A stretch of 64,000 nucleotides of DNA. Source: Actinomadura flavalba DSM 45200 (lineage in GTDB: Bacteria > Actinomycetota > Actinomycetes > Streptosporangiales > Streptosporangiaceae). The stretch covers positions 1-64,000 of the forward strand of contig NZ_KB894095.1 in assembly GCF_000374305.1 (NCBI RefSeq), read 5' to 3'. Position numbers and translations under genes: made by a program. The notes below the pieces were generated by a model, which saw nothing but the letters and a program-made list of their open reading frames with translations, did no database searches and was not told where the DNA came from. This document shows, in pieces, positions 52,816 through 61,394 of the stretch (the first letter of the stretch is position 1; each line of letters begins with the position of its first letter).

Positions 52816-53669
52816 CACCGCTCCCGCTTCTCGCCCAGCACCACGCCCCGGTGCTCCAGCGCGTATCCGAGCGCGTCGGCGAGGGTGGCCTTGGTGACGA
52901 TGTCGCCGAACTCGATGCCGAGCGTCACGATCGTGTGGGCGATCTGCGGGCGGATGCCGGAGATGACGCACTCGGCGCCCATGAGGCGGGCAGCGACGAC
53001 CGTCTTCAGCAGGTGCTGCGCGACCTCGGTGTCGACGGCGGCGACGCCGGTGATGTCGATGACGGCGTACTCCGACCCGGTGTCCACGAGGGTCTGGAGC
53101 AGCGTCTCCATGACGACCTGGGTGCGCGCCGAGTCGAGCGTGCCGATCAGCGGGACGGCGACGATGCCCTCCCACAGCTTCACGACCGGTGTGGAGAGTT
53201 CCAGCAGGCTCTCGGCCTGATCCGCGATGACCTGTTCGCGGGCGGCGGCGTAGGTCTCGAAGGTGTGCAGCCCTAGGTCGTCCATGACGGCGGAGAACTC
53301 GATGAACTGCCGGTAGGCGGCCTGTTCGTCGGTGTCGCCGCCCTCCATGTTCTCGTAGAGGGCCTGCTTGAGCGCGAAGACGCTCACCGCGATCTCGGTG
53401 GGGCTGAACCCCTGGCGGGCGCGGGAGCGGGACAGGTCACCGAGCGCGCCGCGCAGCTCGTCGGCCGCGGCGCCGCGCGGGCCCTCCTCGGCCACGCGGA
53501 CCGCGAGCTCGAACAGCTCGGCGGTCTCGGCGCGCAGTTCACGCTCGGTGATGCGGCCCTGCACGGTCGCGGCGATGATGGCGACCCAGCGGCCGAGAAC
53601 GTCGTCGCGGCGCCGCCGGAGCAGCTCGGCGATGGCGCCCTGCGCGGCGGCGTCCTGCTTGGTTTCCAA
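52815..53669 (-). CDS. rsbR: Stressosome co-antagonist RsbR
   Basis: The 284-residue protein has an N-terminal helical sensor domain (about 10-150, globin-like as in other RsbR proteins) and a C-terminal STAS domain (about 160-280) with 'AVIDITGVAAVDTEVAQHLL', whose Thr residues match the RsbT target sites. It is the first gene of the operon. ATG 53669 has a weak site; the promoter must lie in the gap shared with the divergent oxidase gene. Confidence 0.92.
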   Translation of the reverse strand: METKQDAAAQGAIAELLRRRRDDVLGRWVAIIAATVQGRITERELRAETAELFELAVRVAEEGPRGAAADELRGALGDLSRSRARQGFSPTEIAVSVFALKQALYENMEGGDTDEQAAYRQFIEFSAVMDDLGLHTFETYAAAREQVIADQAESLLELSTPVVKLWEGIVAVPLIGTLDSARTQVVMETLLQTLVDTGSEYAVIDITGVAAVDTEVAQHLLKTVVAARLMGAECVISGIRPQIAHTIVTLGIEFGDIVTKATLADALGYALEHRGVVLGEKRER

Positions 53670-53783
53670 CGGTGCCCCACTTCGTTAACACCCGACAAGT
53701 AGGTGAAGAGTACCGCCCGTCGCGGGCGATCAGTCGCGATTGCCACCCGCGCTACGATCGTGGCCATCAGCGCAGATGAAACG

Positions 53784-56633
53784 GTGGATCGGGGCACGGC
53801 GCACACCCGCGCCGCGCTGATGGACGCGCTGCTCCGGGCGGGCGTCTCCGGCGTGGACGGCTCCGCGCTGGCGCGGTCGCTCTACGCGTCCGACGCCTCG
53901 CTCTACCGGGTGCCGCCGCAGGTCGTCGTCACTCCGCGTGAGGGCGGGGAGCTGACCGCCGCGCTGGAGGTGTGCCGGGCGGCCGGGGTGCCGCTGACGC
54001 TGCGGGGCGCGGGCACGTCGCTGGCCGGGAACGCCGTGGGGCCGGGCGTCGTCGCCGACGTGAGCCGCCACCTGAACCGCGTCCTGGAGATCGACCCCGA
54101 CGCCGGGACGGCGCTCGTCGAGCCGGGCGTCGTCCAGGAGAACCTGCACGCGGCGGCGCGGGCGCACGGGCTGCGGTTCGGGCCCGACCCGTCCACCCGG
54201 ACGCGGGTCACGCTCGGCGGGATGATCGGGAACAACGCGTGCGGGTCGCGGGCGCTCGGATACGGGCGGACGTCCGACAACGTGCTCGGGCTCGACGTCG
54301 TGGCGGGCACCGGGGAGCGGCTGCGGCTCGGTGACGTTCCCGGCGCGGACGGCGGCGGCGACCTGACCGGACGGCTCCGCGCGCTCACCGCCGACCGTCT
54401 CGCCCTGCTGCGCACCGAGTTCGGGCGGTTCGGACGGCAGGTGTCGGGTTACTCGCTGGAGCATCTGCTGCCCGAGCGCGGCTTCGACGTCGCCAGGATG
54501 CTCGTCGGCAGCGAGGGCACGCTCGCGGTGACGCTCGCGGCGCGCGTGCGGATGGTGCGCGAGCCCGCGCACCGGGTGCTGGTCGTGCTCGGCTACGGGT
54601 CGATGGCCGAGGCCGCCGACGCCGTTCCCGCGCTGCTGCCGCACGGGCCGATCGCGTGCGAGGGCCTGGACGCGCGGATCACGTCCGTCGTCGCCGGGCG
54701 GCGCGGCGCGGCGGCCGTCCCGGCGCTGCCGCGCGGGTCTGGGTGGCTGCTCGTCGAGCTGGCCGGGGACGACCTGACCGACCGCTCCACGGCGCTGATC
54801 GCCGGTTCCGGCTGCCTGGACTCGCTGCTCGTCACCGACATGGCGCTCGCCGACGCGCTGTGGCGCATCCGCGAGGACGGCTCGGGGCTCGTCGCGCGCA
54901 CCCCCGCCGGGGAGCAGGCGTACGCGGGATGGGAGGACGCCGCCGTCCCGCCCGCGCGGCTCGGCGCGTACCTGCGGGAGTTCGAGGCGCTGCTGACGGC
55001 GCACGGGCTGTTCGGCGTCCCGTACGGGCATTTCGGCGACGGCTGCGTGCACGTCCGCGTCGACTTCCCGCTCACCCGGCCCGGCGGGACCGGCGTGTTC
55101 CGCGCCTTCCTGGACGAGGCCGCCGCGCTCGCCGCCGCGCACGGCGGGACGATGTCGGGCGAGCACGGCGACGGCCGGGCCCGGAGCGCGCTGCTGCACC
55201 ACATGTACTCACCGGACGCGCTCGCGCTGATGGCGGCCGTCAAGGACGTGTTCGACCCCGGCGACGTGCTCAACCCGGGCGTCATCGTCGCGCCCGCGCC
55301 GGTGGACGCCGACCTGCGCGCGCCGTCGGCCGGGTCGTCGCCGGGCACCGGGCTGCGGCTGCACCACGACAGGGGCGACCTGTCCCGCGCGGTGCACCGG
55401 TGCACCGGCGTCGGGAAGTGCCGGGCCGACAACACCGGGACGGGCGGCGTGATGTGCCCTTCGTACCTGGCGACGCGCGACGAGAAGGACTCCACGCGGG
55501 GCCGGGCGCGGGTGTTGCAGGACGCCGTGTCCGGGCGGCTCGGGCCGCAGCCGTGGCGGTCGGACGCGGTGCGCGACGTCCTCGACCTGTGCCTGGCCTG
55601 CAAGGGCTGCGCGACCGACTGCCCGACCGGCGTCGACATGGCGTCGTACAAGGCCGAGGCGCTGTACCGCCGCTACCGGCGCCGTCCGCGTCCCCGGGCG
55701 CACTACGCGCTGGGCTGGCTGCCCCGCTGGACCCGGCTCACCGGCCGCTCGCCCCTGCTGGCGCGCGGGGCGAACGCCGTGCTGGCCCTGCGCCCGCTGG
55801 TCGCGTGGGCCGCCGGGCTGGACCGCCGCCGCGCCCTGCCGTCGTTCGCGCCTCGGACGTTCCGCTCCTGGTTCGCCGAGCATGCCGCGCCCGCCGGGGG
55901 CGACGAGGTCGTGCTGTTCGTGGACACCTTCACCGACGCCTTCTCCCCCGACGTCGGGCGGGCGACCGTGCGGGTGCTGGAGGACGCCGGATACCGCGTG
56001 ACCGTGCCGGGACCGGTGTGCTGCGGGATCACGTGGATCTCCACGGGGCAGCTCGACGGGGCGCGGGCACGGGTGCGGGCGGCCGTGCGGGAGCTGCTGC
56101 CCTACGTGCGGCGAGGGGCGCGGATCGTCGGGATGGAGCCGTCCTGCACGGGCGTGCTCCGCGCGGACGCGGCCGAACTGCTCGACGGCGCCGAGGCCGC
56201 GGCCGCCCGCGAGGTCGCCGCCGCGACGCGCACGCTGGCCGAGCTGCTCACCGAGACGCCCGGCTGGGCGCCGCCCGACCTGTCCGGCGTGACGGCCGTC
56301 GCGCAGCCGCACTGCCACCACCACGCCGTCCTCGGGTGGACGGCGGACGCGGCGCTGCTCGCGGCGGCCGGTGCCGCCGTGCGGCGCCTGGGCGGATGCT
56401 GCGGGCTCGCCGGGAACTTCGGCGTCGAGAAGGGGCACCACGACGTGTCCGTCGCGGTCGCCGAGCACGCGCTGCTGCCCGCCGTCCGGGCGGCCGGGGC
56501 GTCCGACGTCGTCCTCGCCGACGGGTTCAGTTGCCGGACGCAGCTCGACGCGCTCGCGCCGCGCGGCGGCGAACACCTCGCGCAGCTCCTCGCCCGGCAC
56601 CTGCCTAGCGGCGGACGACCCCCGCGAGCGTGA
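53784..56633 (+). CDS. GlcD-GlcF-type FAD/Fe-S oxidoreductase fusion
   Basis: About 949 residues. The N-terminal half is a PCMH-type FAD-linked oxidase: 'TPREGGELTAALEVCRAAGV', 'LRGAGTSLAGNAVGPGVVAD', 'GNNACGSRALGYGRTSDNV' and 'SGEHGDGRARSALL'. The C-terminal half has a 4Fe-4S set 'CLACKGCATDCPTGVDM' plus 'CTGVGKCRADNTG', and two CCG-like domains ('GPVCCGITWISTG', 'GGCCGLAGNFG'). Such fusions oxidise 2-hydroxy acids (D-lactate, glycolate or D-2-hydroxyglutarate) and pass electrons on. The frame is open to 53703; GTG 53784 is my best guess, with GTG 53760 and ATG 53820 possible. It overlaps the convergent DUF574 gene by 29 nt. Confidence 0.9.
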   Translation: MDRGTAHTRAALMDALLRAGVSGVDGSALARSLYASDASLYRVPPQVVVTPREGGELTAALEVCRAAGVPLTLRGAGTSLAGNAVGPGVVADVSRHLNRVLEIDPDAGTALVEPGVVQENLHAAARAHGLRFGPDPSTRTRVTLGGMIGNNACGSRALGYGRTSDNVLGLDVVAGTGERLRLGDVPGADGGGDLTGRLRALTADRLALLRTEFGRFGRQVSGYSLEHLLPERGFDVARMLVGSEGTLAVTLAARVRMVREPAHRVLVVLGYGSMAEAADAVPALLPHGPIACEGLDARITSVVAGRRGAAAVPALPRGSGWLLVELAGDDLTDRSTALIAGSGCLDSLLVTDMALADALWRIREDGSGLVARTPAGEQAYAGWEDAAVPPARLGAYLREFEALLTAHGLFGVPYGHFGDGCVHVRVDFPLTRPGGTGVFRAFLDEAAALAAAHGGTMSGEHGDGRARSALLHHMYSPDALALMAAVKDVFDPGDVLNPGVIVAPAPVDADLRAPSAGSSPGTGLRLHHDRGDLSRAVHRCTGVGKCRADNTGTGGVMCPSYLATRDEKDSTRGRARVLQDAVSGRLGPQPWRSDAVRDVLDLCLACKGCATDCPTGVDMASYKAEALYRRYRRRPRPRAHYALGWLPRWTRLTGRSPLLARGANAVLALRPLVAWAAGLDRRRALPSFAPRTFRSWFAEHAAPAGGDEVVLFVDTFTDAFSPDVGRATVRVLEDAGYRVTVPGPVCCGITWISTGQLDGARARVRAAVRELLPYVRRGARIVGMEPSCTGVLRADAAELLDGAEAAAAREVAAATRTLAELLTETPGWAPPDLSGVTAVAQPHCHHHAVLGWTADAALLAAAGAAVRRLGGCCGLAGNFGVEKGHHDVSVAVAEHALLPAVRAAGASDVVLADGFSCRTQLDALAPRGGEHLAQLLARHLPSGGRPPRA

Positions 56634-57399
56634 AGCTCAGCTCCGGCGCGTCGCCGGGGTCGGCGTCGTCGTCCGGGCGCCACTCGGGCGTATAGGTGAG
56701 GCCCGGGTCGAGCCAGGTGAAGCCGGTGAACAGGGCGCGGACGGCGTCCCGTTCCCGGCCCCGGAAGTGGCTGGTCGTCGGGTCGAACACGCGGCGGACC
56801 GGGTCGGACGCCTCCGGGCGCGGCTCCTGCGTGATGTGCGTGAACACGACGTGGCTGCCCGGGACGAGCCGCGCGCGCAGGTCGTCCACGGCGGCGCGGG
56901 CCCGCGCGTCGTCCTCGATGAAGTGCAGCACCCGGTCGAGGATCACGACGACCGGCCGGTCGAAGTCGATCAGCGCGCGGGCGGCCGGGTCGCGGGTCAC
57001 GTCCGCCGGGGAGAGCAGGTCGACGCCGACGACGGCCGTGTTCGGGTGCGTGAGCAGCGCGCGGCCGTGGGTCAGCGCGACCGGGTCCTCCCCGGCGAAC
57101 AGGACGCGGGCGTCCGGCGCGATCCGCGCCGCCGTCTCGTGCACGTTCCCGGCGGCGGGCAGCTTGTCGCCGACGTCGACGAACTGCGTCTCGCCCGCCG
57201 CGGCCAGGTGCCGGACGGCGCGGCACAGGAACGCGTGGTTCGCCCGCGCCGCCGTCGCCGCCTGCGGGATGATCTCCAGCAGCTCGGCGGCGACGCGGCG
57301 GTCCGCCGCGTAGTTGTCCTTGCCGCCCAGCAGATAGTCGTAGATGCGTGCGGTGCTCGGCGTGTGGAGATCGACACCGCGCGGGAAATCCTCGGCCAT
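56605..57399 (-). CDS. DUF574 SAM-dependent methyltransferase
   Basis: The 264-residue protein is of the actinomycete-specific Methyltransf_19 (DUF574) type: 'PSTARIYDYLLGGKDNYAAD', 'ANHAFLCRAVRHLAAAGETQ', 'FVDVGDKLPAAGNVHETAAR' and 'VVVILDRVLHFIEDD'. In most family members the motif reads 'DIGTGLPT'; here it is 'DVGDKLPA'. Substrates are unknown. ATG 57399 has AGGAGG about 6 nt upstream. Confidence 0.92.
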   Translation of the reverse strand: MAEDFPRGVDLHTPSTARIYDYLLGGKDNYAADRRVAAELLEIIPQAATAARANHAFLCRAVRHLAAAGETQFVDVGDKLPAAGNVHETAARIAPDARVLFAGEDPVALTHGRALLTHPNTAVVGVDLLSPADVTRDPAARALIDFDRPVVVILDRVLHFIEDDARARAAVDDLRARLVPGSHVVFTHITQEPRPEASDPVRRVFDPTTSHFRGRERDAVRALFTGFTWLDPGLTYTPEWRPDDDADPGDAPELSFTLAGVVRR

Positions 57400-57593
57400 G
57401 GGCACCTCCTCGGCTCGCGGTGCGACGACCCTAACGCGCCGGAAACATGAGCCGGGTTCGGGTCAGACCCTTTCCGTTTTTCGTCCTCATCCGCACGAAT
57501 TCCGGCGCGGGCGACTCAGTTGACGTTCTATCTCCGCGCACGGCCCGCTGCGAGAGTCGGACGTCCGTGCACCGAACTCCCGCAGGGACGGCA

Positions 57594-58763
57594 ATGACGA
57601 CCACCGCGCACCTCACGGCCGCCGACTACGCGGCCATCGGCCGCGAACTCGACGCCCTCCGGGCCGAGATCGCCGCCGACCTCGGCCCCGACGACGCCGC
57701 CTACATCCACCGCGTGATCCGCACCCAGCGCTACCTGGAGCTGGCCGGGCGGGCGATGCTGCTGGCGTCGTCCCGCAAGCCGGTGTGGATCGCCGGGACC
57801 GTGACACTGTCGCTGGCCAAGATCCTGGAGAACATGGAGATCGGGCACAACGTCATGCACGGCCAGTGGGACTGGATGCGCGACGAGAAGATCCATTCCA
57901 CGACGTGGGAATGGGACAGCGTCGCCCCCGCCGAGCAGTGGAAGCACCTGCACAACTACGTGCACCACACGTTCACCAACGTCCTCGGCAAGGACGACGA
58001 CCTGGGCTTCGGGCTCGTCCGGATCGCGCCCGAGCAGGAATGGCACCCGTTCTTCCTGGCGCAGCCGGTCTACGCGCTGCTGCTCCAGATGTTCTTCGAG
58101 TACGGCGTGGCCGTCGCCGACCTGGAGCTGGACAAGGTCCTGGCCGGCGAGGACGACCGCGCCGAGACCCGCCGCAAGCTCACCGCGATCCGCGGCAAGA
58201 TCGCCCGCCAGTGGGGCAAGGACTACGTGGGCTTCCCCCTGCTGACGGGCCGCCGCTTCGGGTACACCCTCGCCGCGAACGCCACGGCGAACATCGCCCG
58301 CAACCTGTGGGCGTCCACGATCATCTACTGCGGGCACTTCCCGGACGGCGCCGAGGTCTTCCCCGAGTCGTGGCTGGACGAGGAGACCAAGGGCGAGTGG
58401 TACGTCCGGCAGCTCCTCGGCACCGCCAACATCAGCGGCGGGCGCCTCTTCCACATCATGACCGGCAACCTCAGCCACCAGATCGAGCACCACCTGTTCC
58501 CCGACCTGCCCAGCAACCGCTACGCCGAACTGGCGCCGCGCGTCCGCGCGCTCTGCGAGAAGTACGACCTCCCCTACTCCACGGGCGGCCTGACGAAGCA
58601 GATCGGCAGCACCTGGTCCAAGATCTTCCGCCACGCCCTCCCCCCGAAGAAAACCGGTACGTCCCACCTCTCCCGCCCTGCTAACCTGGACGAGTCAGGC
58701 ACCACGGCACCACGCGACCTGACACGCGCCGTTAGCTCAATTGGCAGAGCAGCGGACTCTTAA
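57594..58763 (+). CDS. Membrane fatty acid desaturase ending inside tRNA-Lys
   Basis: The 389-residue protein has the three His boxes of acyl-lipid/acyl-CoA desaturases: 'HNVMHGQW' (85-89), 'HNYVHHTF' (about 120-125) and 'HQIEHHLFPDLPSNRYAELA'. It inserts a double bond with a di-iron centre in the membrane. The family-like part ends near 'WSKIFRHALPPKK'; the last ~35 residues come from the tRNA promoter region and the tRNA itself, and the TAA stop is in the tRNA anticodon loop. The original stop was probably lost. No clear ribosome binding site before ATG 57594. Confidence 0.9.
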   Translation: MTTTAHLTAADYAAIGRELDALRAEIAADLGPDDAAYIHRVIRTQRYLELAGRAMLLASSRKPVWIAGTVTLSLAKILENMEIGHNVMHGQWDWMRDEKIHSTTWEWDSVAPAEQWKHLHNYVHHTFTNVLGKDDDLGFGLVRIAPEQEWHPFFLAQPVYALLLQMFFEYGVAVADLELDKVLAGEDDRAETRRKLTAIRGKIARQWGKDYVGFPLLTGRRFGYTLAANATANIARNLWASTIIYCGHFPDGAEVFPESWLDEETKGEWYVRQLLGTANISGGRLFHIMTGNLSHQIEHHLFPDLPSNRYAELAPRVRALCEKYDLPYSTGGLTKQIGSTWSKIFRHALPPKKTGTSHLSRPANLDESGTTAPRDLTRAVSSIGRAADS

Positions 58764-58798
58764 TCCGCGGGTTCGGGGTTCAAGTCCCTGACGGCGCA
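58726..58798 (+). tRNA. tRNA-Lys (anticodon CTT), copy 2
   Basis: Identical to the copy at 43076, including the five preceding bases GACAC. Acceptor GCGCCGT (58726-58732) and ACGGCGC (58791-58797). Its TAACCT -10 (58682-58687) and first 38 bases lie inside the desaturase reading frame. Confidence 0.96.
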
Positions 58799-58810
58799 CC
58801 CACCACCACG

Positions 58811-58837
58811 AGAGCAGACGCGAGTCGCGTCTGCTCT
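58811..58837 (+). terminator. Terminator after tRNA-Lys copy 2
   Basis: AGAGCAGACGC (58811-58821) pairs perfectly with GCGTCTGCTCT (58827-58837) across GAGTC, followed by TTC. It is 13 nt after the tRNA. Confidence 0.92.
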
Positions 58838-58905
58838 TTCGTGTTTCCGGGGGTCGTCGCGCCGTGTTCATGCCGTGTTCGTTCCGGGGTGGTGGGGTGG
58901 GGCGT

Positions 58906-60726
58906 ATGCGTGCTTGTCTTGTCGTTTCCGTGGGGGACGCCGGGGGGCGGATTCCGGACGGGGTTCTCGCGGCGGCGCGGTGGGCCGTCGGGGAGGCCGT
59001 GCCCGTGCCCGCCGACGTGTGGCGTACTGCGGAGTGGGTGGCGCCGGACGGCGGGACCGCGCTGCTGGCCTGGTCGAACGAGCCCGTCGAGGAGCCGTTC
59101 CCCGCGCCGGTCCTGACGTCGGGCGGGCGGGCGCTGGCCTACTGCGGGTACCTGGGCGCCAAGGGCGACGCCGACCTGCTGCTGGACGCCGCGTCGCTCG
59201 GTGCGGAAGCGGACGGCCTCGGCGGCTGCTTCTCGGTGTTCCGCGCCGGGCCGGACGGGTTCGAGGCGGCCACGTCCATCACGCGGGCGTGCCCCGTCTA
59301 CACCGCCGAGGCGGGCGGGCTGCGGTTCGCGGCGTCGCGTGCGCTGCTGGCGCATCTGGCGGCGCGGGCCGCCGCGACCGGGCTGACCCGCCCGGCGCCC
59401 GCCTATGACGTGATGGCGTTGCAGTCGATGGTGCGGCACGGGTTCTTCGCGTCCGACGAGACGCCGTTCGAGGGCGTGCGGGCGGTGCCGAACGCGGCGA
59501 CGTTCGTCGCGCGGCGCGGACGGCCCGCCGCCGTCGTCGCACGGCCGCTGCCCGAGCAGGAGCCCGCGCCGCGCGGCCGCAAGGAGGCCGTCGCGCGGGC
59601 CGAGCCGCTGGCCGAGGCGCTGCTGGCGGCCGTCGAGCCGTTCCGGTGGCACGACCGGCCGCTGCGGCTGGCGCTGTCGGGCGGACGCGACAGCCGGCTG
59701 ATCGCCGCCGCGTGCCACGCCGCCGGAGTGCCGTTCTTCGGCGCGACGCACGGCCTGGCCGACAGCCCGGACGTGGTGCTGGCGCAGCGGGTCGCCGCGG
59801 TGCTGGGCGTCGAGTGCCGGGTGACGGTCGACCGGCAGCGGCCCGGCGCCGTCGTCGTCGGGCATCCGGTGCGGCGGGCGCACGCGCTCGTCCGCATGTG
59901 CGAGGGCATGAACTCGGCGTACGAGGGCGTCAACCGGTGGGCGCCGTTCGACCCGGAGCCGCGCAGCTCCGGTTCCGGCGGCGAGCGCCTGCGCGGCGGC
60001 TTCCTCACCGACCAGGCCGACCTGTCCCCCGACGGCGTCCGCGCGCGGTTGAAGACCGTCTTCCTGGCCCAGAGCGAGTTCCTCACCCCGGACGCCAACG
60101 CCCACGCCGAACGCCACCACGCCGCGTGGGTCGCGCGTTACGAGCGCGACGGCGTCGACGTCCTCGACAAGCTGCACATGTTCTACAAGACGGGCCGCTG
60201 GCTGGCGGGCTCGCACACGGCGACCCTGATGAACTGGGCGTACTACCACCCCTTCCTGGACAACCGCGTCGTCCGCGCCGCGCTGGCGCTGCCCGTGGAA
60301 TGGCGGATGACCGAGGAACCGGTCGCGCTCGCGCTGCACCGGCTCGCCCCGCGCCTGCGCGACGTCCCCTTCGACGGCAAACGCTGGCGTTTCGAGACCG
60401 AGCGCCCCCGCTCCCTCCGCTCCTGGCCGGGCTGGCGCCGCCGCGCCACCCCGCCGAGCACCGCCGCGGCGGGCTTCAACTGGCGCAAATCCTACGGCCA
60501 CGACCTGGCCGACGTCTTCCGCGCCCACATCCTCGACGCCCCCGCCGAACTCTTCTCCATCGTCGACCGCAAGGCCGTCGAACGCCGCCTGTCCGAGGTG
60601 CCGCCCCGCCGCCCCGGCCAGAGCTGGCACCTCCTCTCCCTGTCGGTCCTCCTCTCCGGCACCTGGCGCACCCCCGAACCCACCGACCTCCCCGACATCG
60701 AGGTCCCCCTCCCCGCTCGCGAATGA
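58906..60726 (+). CDS. Asparagine-synthase-like protein lacking the catalytic Cys2
   Basis: The 606-residue protein has an N-terminal Ntn-like region and a C-terminal ATP-pyrophosphatase domain with the PP-loop 'LRLALSGGRDSRLIAAACHA' and 'YYHPFLDNRVVRAALALP'. Active glutamine amidotransferases begin Met-Cys; this one begins MRAC, so the glutaminase half is probably inactive. Relatives with this pattern include beta-lactam synthetases and lasso cyclases, which adenylate a carboxylate. No lasso leader peptidase or precursor is nearby, so the substrate is unknown. ATG 58906 follows GGGGTGGGG. Confidence 0.85.
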   Translation: MRACLVVSVGDAGGRIPDGVLAAARWAVGEAVPVPADVWRTAEWVAPDGGTALLAWSNEPVEEPFPAPVLTSGGRALAYCGYLGAKGDADLLLDAASLGAEADGLGGCFSVFRAGPDGFEAATSITRACPVYTAEAGGLRFAASRALLAHLAARAAATGLTRPAPAYDVMALQSMVRHGFFASDETPFEGVRAVPNAATFVARRGRPAAVVARPLPEQEPAPRGRKEAVARAEPLAEALLAAVEPFRWHDRPLRLALSGGRDSRLIAAACHAAGVPFFGATHGLADSPDVVLAQRVAAVLGVECRVTVDRQRPGAVVVGHPVRRAHALVRMCEGMNSAYEGVNRWAPFDPEPRSSGSGGERLRGGFLTDQADLSPDGVRARLKTVFLAQSEFLTPDANAHAERHHAAWVARYERDGVDVLDKLHMFYKTGRWLAGSHTATLMNWAYYHPFLDNRVVRAALALPVEWRMTEEPVALALHRLAPRLRDVPFDGKRWRFETERPRSLRSWPGWRRRATPPSTAAAGFNWRKSYGHDLADVFRAHILDAPAELFSIVDRKAVERRLSEVPPRRPGQSWHLLSLSVLLSGTWRTPEPTDLPDIEVPLPARE

Positions 60727-60773
60727 GTACCTGTACGGAGGTGCCGGGGCGGCGGCGCGGCAAGGATGGGGGC

Positions 60774-61394
60774 ATGTCCTCCCCCTTGTGGCGCTTCGCC
60801 GCCATTGCCATGAAGGTCGCGCTCGCGGCCCTGCTCGTCCTGGCCGTGCTGTTCCCGGGCTGGGATCGGTTCGCCGACAAGGCGATGGACGTCCGCGCCG
60901 TCGCGTACCCGGTCGCCGTGCTGCTCGTCGCCGGGGTGTGGGCGGCGCGCGGACGGCGCGGCGCGTATCCGTGGGACGTGGACGCGCTGCTGACGGCGCC
61001 GTTCCTCATCGACGTCGCGGGGAACGCCGCCGACCTGTACGACGCCGTCGAGTGGTTCGATGACGCGTGCCACTACGGGAACTGGGCGCTGCTCGCGGGC
61101 GCCGCCGGGATCGCGATGCGCCGGTGGGGCGGGCTCCGGTCGTGGGTGCTCGTGCTGTGCTGCGCCGGATTCGGGGCGATCACGGCGATCCTGTGGGAAC
61201 TGGCCGAGTACGCGATCTTCATCCTGGACACCCCCGAGGTGGGCACGCTCTACCAGGACACGGTCGGCGACCTCGTGCTCGGCCTGCTCGGGGCGACGAC
61301 GGCGGGCGTCGTCCTCGCCGTCCGGAAGCCCGCCGCCCCGGCGCCCGGGGAACCGGACGCCGAGGCGGCCGGCCGTCAGCAGGTCGTGCGGTAG
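60774..61394 (+). CDS. Multi-pass membrane protein of unknown function
   Basis: The 206-residue protein has about five membrane helices: 'VALAALLVLAVLF', 'AYPVAVLLVAGVWA', 'YGNWALLAGAAGIA', 'SWVLVLCCAGFGAITAILW' and 'LVLGLLGATTAGVVLAV'. Charged motifs 'DVAGNAADLYD', 'WFDDACHYGNW' and 'WELAEYAIF' could face one side and bind a ligand. The layout resembles DUF2238/YjdF-like proteins but I am unsure. It lies 47 nt after the asparagine-synthase-like gene and overlaps the convergent WD40 gene by 19 nt. Confidence 0.75.
   Translation: MSSPLWRFAAIAMKVALAALLVLAVLFPGWDRFADKAMDVRAVAYPVAVLLVAGVWAARGRRGAYPWDVDALLTAPFLIDVAGNAADLYDAVEWFDDACHYGNWALLAGAAGIAMRRWGGLRSWVLVLCCAGFGAITAILWELAEYAIFILDTPEVGTLYQDTVGDLVLGLLGATTAGVVLAVRKPAAPAPGEPDAEAAGRQQVVR

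Noticed and set aside
52435..53175. Long N-terminal extension of rsbS
   Set aside because: The extra 120 codons lie out of frame inside rsbR, are Arg/His-rich and lack homology; ATG 52815 gives the normal RsbS length and a TGATG coupling.
58906..60726. Lasso peptide cyclase
   Set aside because: The PP-loop family fits, but no precursor, RRE or transglutaminase-like B protein is encoded nearby.
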